From assembly GCA_914767715.1 (NCBI GenBank), contig OU612071.1, positions 24,363,681 through 24,427,680 on the forward strand: a stretch of DNA of 64,000 bases. The letters run 5' to 3'. Source of the stretch: Membranipora membranacea (taxonomy: Eukaryota > Bryozoa > Gymnolaemata > Cheilostomatida > Membraniporidae). Positions 58,923-64,000 of this stretch are shown one piece after another. The notes below the pieces were generated by a model that was given only the letters and a program-made list of their open reading frames with translations, did no database searches and was not told the origin of the DNA. A program made the translations under genes and the position numbers. Positions within the stretch are counted from its first letter, which is position 1. Each line of letters opens with the position of its first letter.

Positions 58923-59510
58923 TTTTTATTATTACATCTGTCATAGGCTTTAGGAAATTTTCTGAAGCATGATAGTATCTGAGTCTCATCAATACTCGTA
59001 TTTAGTATATCACACATGTGCTGCATCATTCCACCTTCCTTTTTATACTTGTTCATAATTTGTTCAATTATTTTTAGCTATCAATTTTAGTCATAAATAT
59101 ATCCATTTTCCTATTCCACATTTCCTGTACATACAAAAATTATGATTGACAATGGTTTGTTGACTTTGCAGGTCAATTATAATCCCATCTTTTACAATTG
59201 CATAATTGAGCTGTGAAAGCATAACTCCAAGTTGGACCCATGTGTCAAAACTACTACATGCGATGTGGTTTTCGATGTGGAACTGAAACTTTTTCTAAAG
59301 TGCGAATCCAAACAATAAGTTGTGTTCTTGTAGCTTTTGTTTTCATTATTTGTGCACGGTTCTGAGGATACTTTAAAACTTATTGTTTTTGAAAAAGGCC
59401 AATAAATAGTATCTGCTTATGAAAATAAATGCTGTAAATTATTGATAATCAAGTTCTCAAGAAATTCAAATTAGATTTCTGATTATATCTTTGGTTTGCC
59501 AACACTACAG

Positions 59511-59950
59511 CTGCGGCGGTTGCTGTTGGTACCTCCACTGCTACTGAGGTCCAGGCGTCTGCTGTGGGTCCGGCTAATAACACCTTAGCTGTGACCACAG
59601 TATTGACGGCGAGCTCTGGAGAGAGTGCTCAGCCCGACAGCACTACCTCAGTGTCGGCCCCCGTACCGGCGGCTCAGATAGCTGCATCATCAGCTGGTGG
59701 TGCTGCTGAAGTGAGTCTTAGTGCAGAGCCGATGTGTGTCAGCAATGCAAGAGAGCCCGACAAGCCTGTTCACAATGAACATCAGCAGTCGCCTCTTTCT
59801 GCTGAGGAAGGGGATCAGATGTCCGCTTTAGAGTGTGTGTCTGTATCTCTGGAGTTAAGTGAGGTAGATGAGGACGAAGTGCTTGGCTTTAAGTCGCTGC
59901 CCTTTGATGAGGCGCCAGAGGAGCAATCCCGAGACAATTCTGACAGATGA
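59511..59950 (+). CDS. Candidate terminal exon, acidic low-complexity protein, unrecognised
   Basis: A good acceptor (tttgccaacactacag, ending 59510) is followed by an open frame of about 145 codons to the TGA at 59948-59950. It enters with two bases of a split codon, so earlier exons exist. The first half is Ala/Ser/Thr/Val-rich (AAVAVGTSTATEVQASAVGP). The second half is acidic (ALECVSVSLELSEVDEDEVL and FKSLPFDEAPEEQSRDNS). GC content is clearly above its surroundings, as expected for a real coding exon. It resembles a disordered C-terminal tail, and a retroelement Gag or ORF1 tail is also possible. The upstream exons are probably beyond what I can recognise. Confidence 0.42.
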
Positions 59951-60485
59951 TCTTAGCGCTGGCAAGCAGGGGCGGTTGCCAAACAGTAAATGCAACGACT
60001 GATCCTGTCACCAGAGGTGGTAATTTTGAAAGGTGGGAAGGGCGTGGCCCAAACCATGTTAATTTTCAAAATTCCGATTGTGTTATCATGATGTTATGCG
60101 TAGACTGTGAATGCATATTTCACCGTCTTTGTTTCCTTTATGCTTCACCAACTGGTGAAGCTAGAGAGTAAGAGTTGGCTGCCCCTTCCAAAAGAAAGGG
60201 CATGCGGAGTAGTCTGACTAGCTAACTACACAACACCATATCTAGAGCACTACACTGAGTACAACCTAAAGCATACCTGCCTTCAGATGCTACTCGGACT
60301 ATTGAGTACAATTATGTGATGAGCTAACTTCCTGGGTACTACGTCATCACTATCTGAGTAGAATCACTCTTGGCTGTAACCTTCATGGTAAGTTGAACTA
60401 CGAAATACTACTCAGAGTTTATCGCAACTTTTTACTGATTATCCCTGCCCATCCTGGCCCAGTAGGAACCCCTGGTTTCTTTACA

Positions 60486-60720
60486 AAGTGGGGGGAAAGT
60501 GCGGGGGAAAGTGCGGGGAAAGTGCGGGGAAAGTGCGGGGGAAAGTGCGGGAAAATTCGGGGAAAAGTGGGCGGAAAGTACAGGAAAAGTTGGGGGAAAG
60601 TGCGGGGAGAGTGGGTGGAACGTGCGGGGGAAAGTGCGGGGAAAGTGCGGGGAAAGTGCGGGGGAAAGTGCGGGGGAAAGTTGGGGGAAGGTGCGGGGGA
60701 AAATAGGTAGAAAGTGCGGG
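60486..60720 (+). repeat. G-rich minisatellite (ggggaaagtgc, 11-12 bp)
   Basis: About 18-20 imperfect copies of ggggaaagtgcg, with variants such as ggggaaaattc and gtgggtggaacgt. Open frames on both strands (Gly/Lys/Ser or Pro/Phe/His) are artefacts of the repeat. Confidence 0.93.
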
Positions 60721-60818
60721 GGCACTTCTGGCGCACCCAGCTTAGCGCGACTCGAATCCAGGGCATGCCCCGAAGTGCGGGGGCACTTCTGGCGCACCCA
60801 GCTTCGCGCGACTCCAAT
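60714..60818 (+). repeat. Two partial 61-bp units related to the 50-kb satellite, opposite orientation
   Basis: gtgcgggggcacttctggcg recurs at 60714 and 60775, a 61-bp spacing. On the opposite strand the 50.2-kb unit reads gcgcg, cagctt, ccccgc, tcgaatc, gggc, cgaagg in order; here the plus strand reads gcgca, cagctt, gcgcg, tcgaatc, gggc, cgaag in the same order. Same length and same ordered blocks mean a common origin. The second unit is cut off at cttgatacc. Confidence 0.8.
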
Positions 60819-61034
60819 CTTGATACCTGCTGACTAGATTGATGAAGTTGAGAGATGCAATTCAAACTTCCTCATCTGGGTCATGGAAAACAATAGAATG
60901 AGTGAGTGTATCATTTTTAGTACTTTTCTTTAAATAGATCATATGTCACATGGTTTATATTTATCTGTCTTTGTTTATCCTCAATTTTTAATGGCCAAAA
61001 TTTTCGTTCTTGATACCTGCTGACTAGACTGATT
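60819..61034 (+). repeat. Pair of 20-24 bp direct repeats 192 bp apart
   Basis: cttgatacctgctgactaga occurs at 60819 and 61011, each followed by (t/c)tgat. The first copy abuts the end of the 61-bp repeat. The pair could mark a duplicated insertion site or a simple local duplication. Confidence 0.8.
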
Positions 61035-64000
61035 CTATTGTGAACTTGCCTTCTCGTTCTATGCTGGCCGTGCATGATAAACTGGCTCTCAATGCAATAT
61101 TTAAAAGAAGAAGGGTACAAACAGCAGGAAAAAGGGTACAACTGCACCATGTCTAAAAAGGATGTACCCTTAGGGTACAGACAGGCAACCTATGCCTAGG
61201 CACCCTTCGGGCTCATATTATGTCCCCTAAATAAATTGCAAAATAATATATGATCATTGAGATCTAACAATAATTTTTTTATGATTTCACATAATCAATC
61301 ATTTATTTTGGATTATAGTTTTGAATTGAATGTAATGAAAAGCGGAAAACACAATAATGGCTTTAACGGTTATAATTGGAATGGCAATGTCGGCAATGAA
61401 CAATGGCAATGGCAACAACGTCTGTAGAATCGGATTGATTTTGACAGCTTACTCTGAAAAACCTCCGAGCTGTGTGGAGCCAAACTACTATGGAAAATGC
61501 CAGTGGAAATGGAAATTCAATCAATGATGCATACTTCAATGGTGACAGTAACGGAAATGGTAACCCAAAGAGAATTCCCAGTTGGTGCTGTCCTCCTCCA
61601 GTAACACAATGACCTTCTAAGAAGATGATCTGAAAGATTCTGGTGGTCTGAGAACAAAACAGGAAACAACTGCTATCCTCTTACTGGGTACTGCTGTTGT
61701 TAAACACACATCATAAAGCATAAAAATCAATATCTATTTAAGAGAATGTATCTGATGTCATATTTGAAGAAATAACCTCTTTACACTACACAGAGAAAAT
61801 TAAATGAGTAATTTGCAACGATATTTTACCTATTTTAAGAGTGATTTTGGAAGCGTTAGTGGCTGTAACTTAAGGGTTAAACAAGGTTGATTTCACAGTT
61901 AATTTTGCTCTGGCACTGGAGCTGAATAGATTTCTCTGTTTGATAAGGAGCACGCTTCACCAAATAAATTGGTGAATCCAGAGTAAATTGTTAACAAATC
62001 CTTCTACAGATAGTTAACACTATTAAAACAAGCTAACAGGGTAACTGAGGAATTGCAGCAATTAAAAGCGTGAAGGGAGACAAGTTCATTACCACCAACT
62101 GCACTCTAACTATGATGGCCATCTTGCTACAGGAGAATTTCATAAGCCCTGAGTAGAGTATATCAGCTAGCTGGTTTGCTAGCCGCCCCGCGTGCAGTTC
62201 AGTGCATGAAGATAACTATACCATATGATATGTTTAATCTTGTGGCTTAATATTATAAACTTTCCTATGGTAGTCATGTTTGAAGTTATGTTATATAATA
62301 GCTTGAATATTCACTGCTGAGAATGCATGTCTTCGGGATCACCTTGGCATATTGTTCTTCTAGCACTCCAGTCCTATGATTCCCTTGAGTGTGGATGTTG
62401 TAAGCCAAATTTGAATTTGATATGGGTGGATGATTGCTTAACATAGACTGGGCCTCGTATACCTACCTTTTCTGTTTAAGTGCCTTAGGAGATTTACCGA
62501 TGGTAGTGGATTAGAATTTTAATTCTGATGTTGTTCATGTCATATTATATAAGTGCTACGTAGCCATCAGGCCTTGCTCACTGGATGCATCTACAGTTCA
62601 CTACCTTTAGGTGTAAACTATTCTGGTCACTGCTCTATGCACCTTACAGATCACTTTGGAATAATTGTAGGACATAATAACCAACCAGTTAAACCATTGT
62701 GATCATTGGGTGCTTCTGCTCTTCTAAGGTTCTCAGCTGTCTCGCAAAATTCAAGTTTTTTTGAGGGAAATCAATCATTGTCTATCTGGCTTACATAACA
62801 TTGGACACTTCATCATAGTATTAGGATAACAAAGAAATCCTGGTTAGCTCACAACCTTATTTTTTCTCTATTTGTCATCTACTTGAATCTATAATCTTCA
62901 TTCAAATATGACGGTGATTTTAAGAATCCTCAGTAGTACAAATAAGTCAGATATTTCACCAATCATAAACAGGTTTACAATTATAGCATTTATCCTGATA
63001 CAAGGAACCAAGTAATCTTGCCAAAGCCCAGCCCAGCCTAGCTTTCTCTGGTTTCATGATATTAACATCTGTAATTATTGAGCATATTATATTGATTGTA
63101 TTAGAGCAAATAGGAGAGGAAAGATCATCAATCTAAATCAAGTTGATAGGTTGACTCGGCAAAAGTGACATATATTATCCTGATACAAGGAACTTGTGTA
63201 GGTACTCCAACAGGTACCAGCATATTTGATTGTTCTTATATTGGTTACATATGATACACTTATGGATCACATATTATTTCAAGCGATACAGTAATCTGAT
63301 TGGCTAAGCGATCACCAAATCACATTTGAAAGAAATTTTATTTCCTGGAAGGAATTAGAAACAGTGTATGATTATGAATGTGTCATTGCAAAATTAAGAT
63401 GAACTCAATGACATCGTGTGAAAGGCTTATCCTAAACTCCTAAATAAGCCAGGGATATTATGAGAATACATTCTGCCTGGTTCTCACGACTTTTATTAGT
63501 GAACATTTTCTATCACAAAGATACTCTGGGTAGTTAAGATAGAGACATTGTTTCAAATCAAAGCATTTAGTAATTAGCTTTTGACAAGATATGATTATGT
63601 TCATCACATAATTACTCGTTCAAAAAAAAGCTGAAAGTTTACTTCAGAGCAGAAGAAATTCATCCCCTGTGAATGCTAAACTTGCAAAAGGATATTTCTC
63701 CTATAATGTCAAATAAAAACTTGGTAGACAGTTTTCCAATTTGCCCTCATCGCTGTTGAAAAGTTGATTGCTAATGGTTGTTAGTTTGAGACTCTTACTA
63801 ACGAATGTTCTCACGTGTTTTGCGACTAATATAAAAACCTTGTTTCTATAACTTGCAACACATGCATCCCTACCAATGATTGAGAGCTCAGCCTTTGTGC
63901 TTGTCAGAGCCTCCAGGCTTGCAGGTCTAAACTATTCAATTTTTTATGACCTCTATTTGCCGGAGGCAAAGAGCTCAACGAAAATCAGCAGTATCACAGT
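61035..64000. other. Non-coding stretch
   Basis: No gene, RNA or element recognised. A ggaaatgg/ggcaatgg-type simple sequence occurs around 61390-61560. Hairpin-like AT stretches elsewhere look ordinary. Confidence 0.35.

Noticed and set aside
60393-60865. Plus frames rich in Gly/Lys/Ser and minus frames rich in Pro/Phe/His
   Set aside because: They cover the G-rich minisatellite and its neighbours in four frames simultaneously. No start, splice or domain evidence.
61380-61600. Asn/Gly-rich coding stretch
   Set aside because: It comes from ggaaatgg/ggcaatgg simple sequence with stops in all frames nearby.

Overview
This is a 64 kb piece of an animal nuclear genome, not a bacterial one. It is AT-rich, with short protein-like exons between canonical GT/AG splice sites, AATAAA signals, LINE (non-LTR) reverse-transcriptase fragments, hAT-type and CACTA-type DNA transposon signatures, a tRNA-derived SINE-like sequence, foldback elements and minisatellites. 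I read it as a marine-invertebrate-like metazoan, but the sequence alone does not fix the phylum. I recognise no conventional housekeeping gene. Almost everything supportable is a mobile element or a repeat, plus several orphan exons.

The best-supported locus is at 36.28-41.99 kb. It holds an uninterrupted 663-codon transposase of the EnSpm/CACTA (Tnp2-like) type and an eight-exon gene for a nuclear-looking protein with a DUF4806- or BEN-like C-terminal domain. All seven junctions of the second gene are GT/AG and keep one frame open to a stop, with an AATAAA about 95 bases later. The transposase ORF lies wholly inside intron 1 of the second gene, and its ATG is 11 bases past the splice donor. 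This resembles maize En/Spm, where the TnpD coding region lies in the first intron of tnpA. A 268-bp non-autonomous element with CACTG termini and a 3-bp target duplication lies at 48.7 kb.

Layout. 0-5 kb: a MULE-like transposase fragment and a 1,040-bp non-autonomous hAT element (8-bp target duplication) carrying a tRNA-like sequence. 5.7-13.6 kb: orphan exons, including two paralogous membrane-segment exons. 11.5-27.1 kb: diverged duplications (11.5 with 16.4 kb; 17.5-20.05 with 20.7-27.1 kb), a decayed transposon-related gene, two LINE insertions whose ends can be read by comparing copies, and a 707-bp foldback element. 29.4-31.7 kb: decayed LINE endonuclease and reverse-transcriptase pieces in a dispersed repeat. 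32.6-33.2 kb: a tandem duplication. 42.8-47.1 kb: a minisatellite, dispersed repeats, a hexamer microsatellite and a foldback element. 50.2-51.3 kb: a striking GC-rich array of 61-, 45- and 10-bp repeats. A short relative of this array, with the same 61-bp period, lies inverted at 60.5-60.8 kb. 53.9-56.0 kb: a repeat, a reverse-transcriptase fragment, a second repeat and the 3' end of a LINE with a restriction-like endonuclease-type C-terminus. 59.5 kb: one good terminal-exon candidate. The rest is non-coding sequence with nothing I can name.
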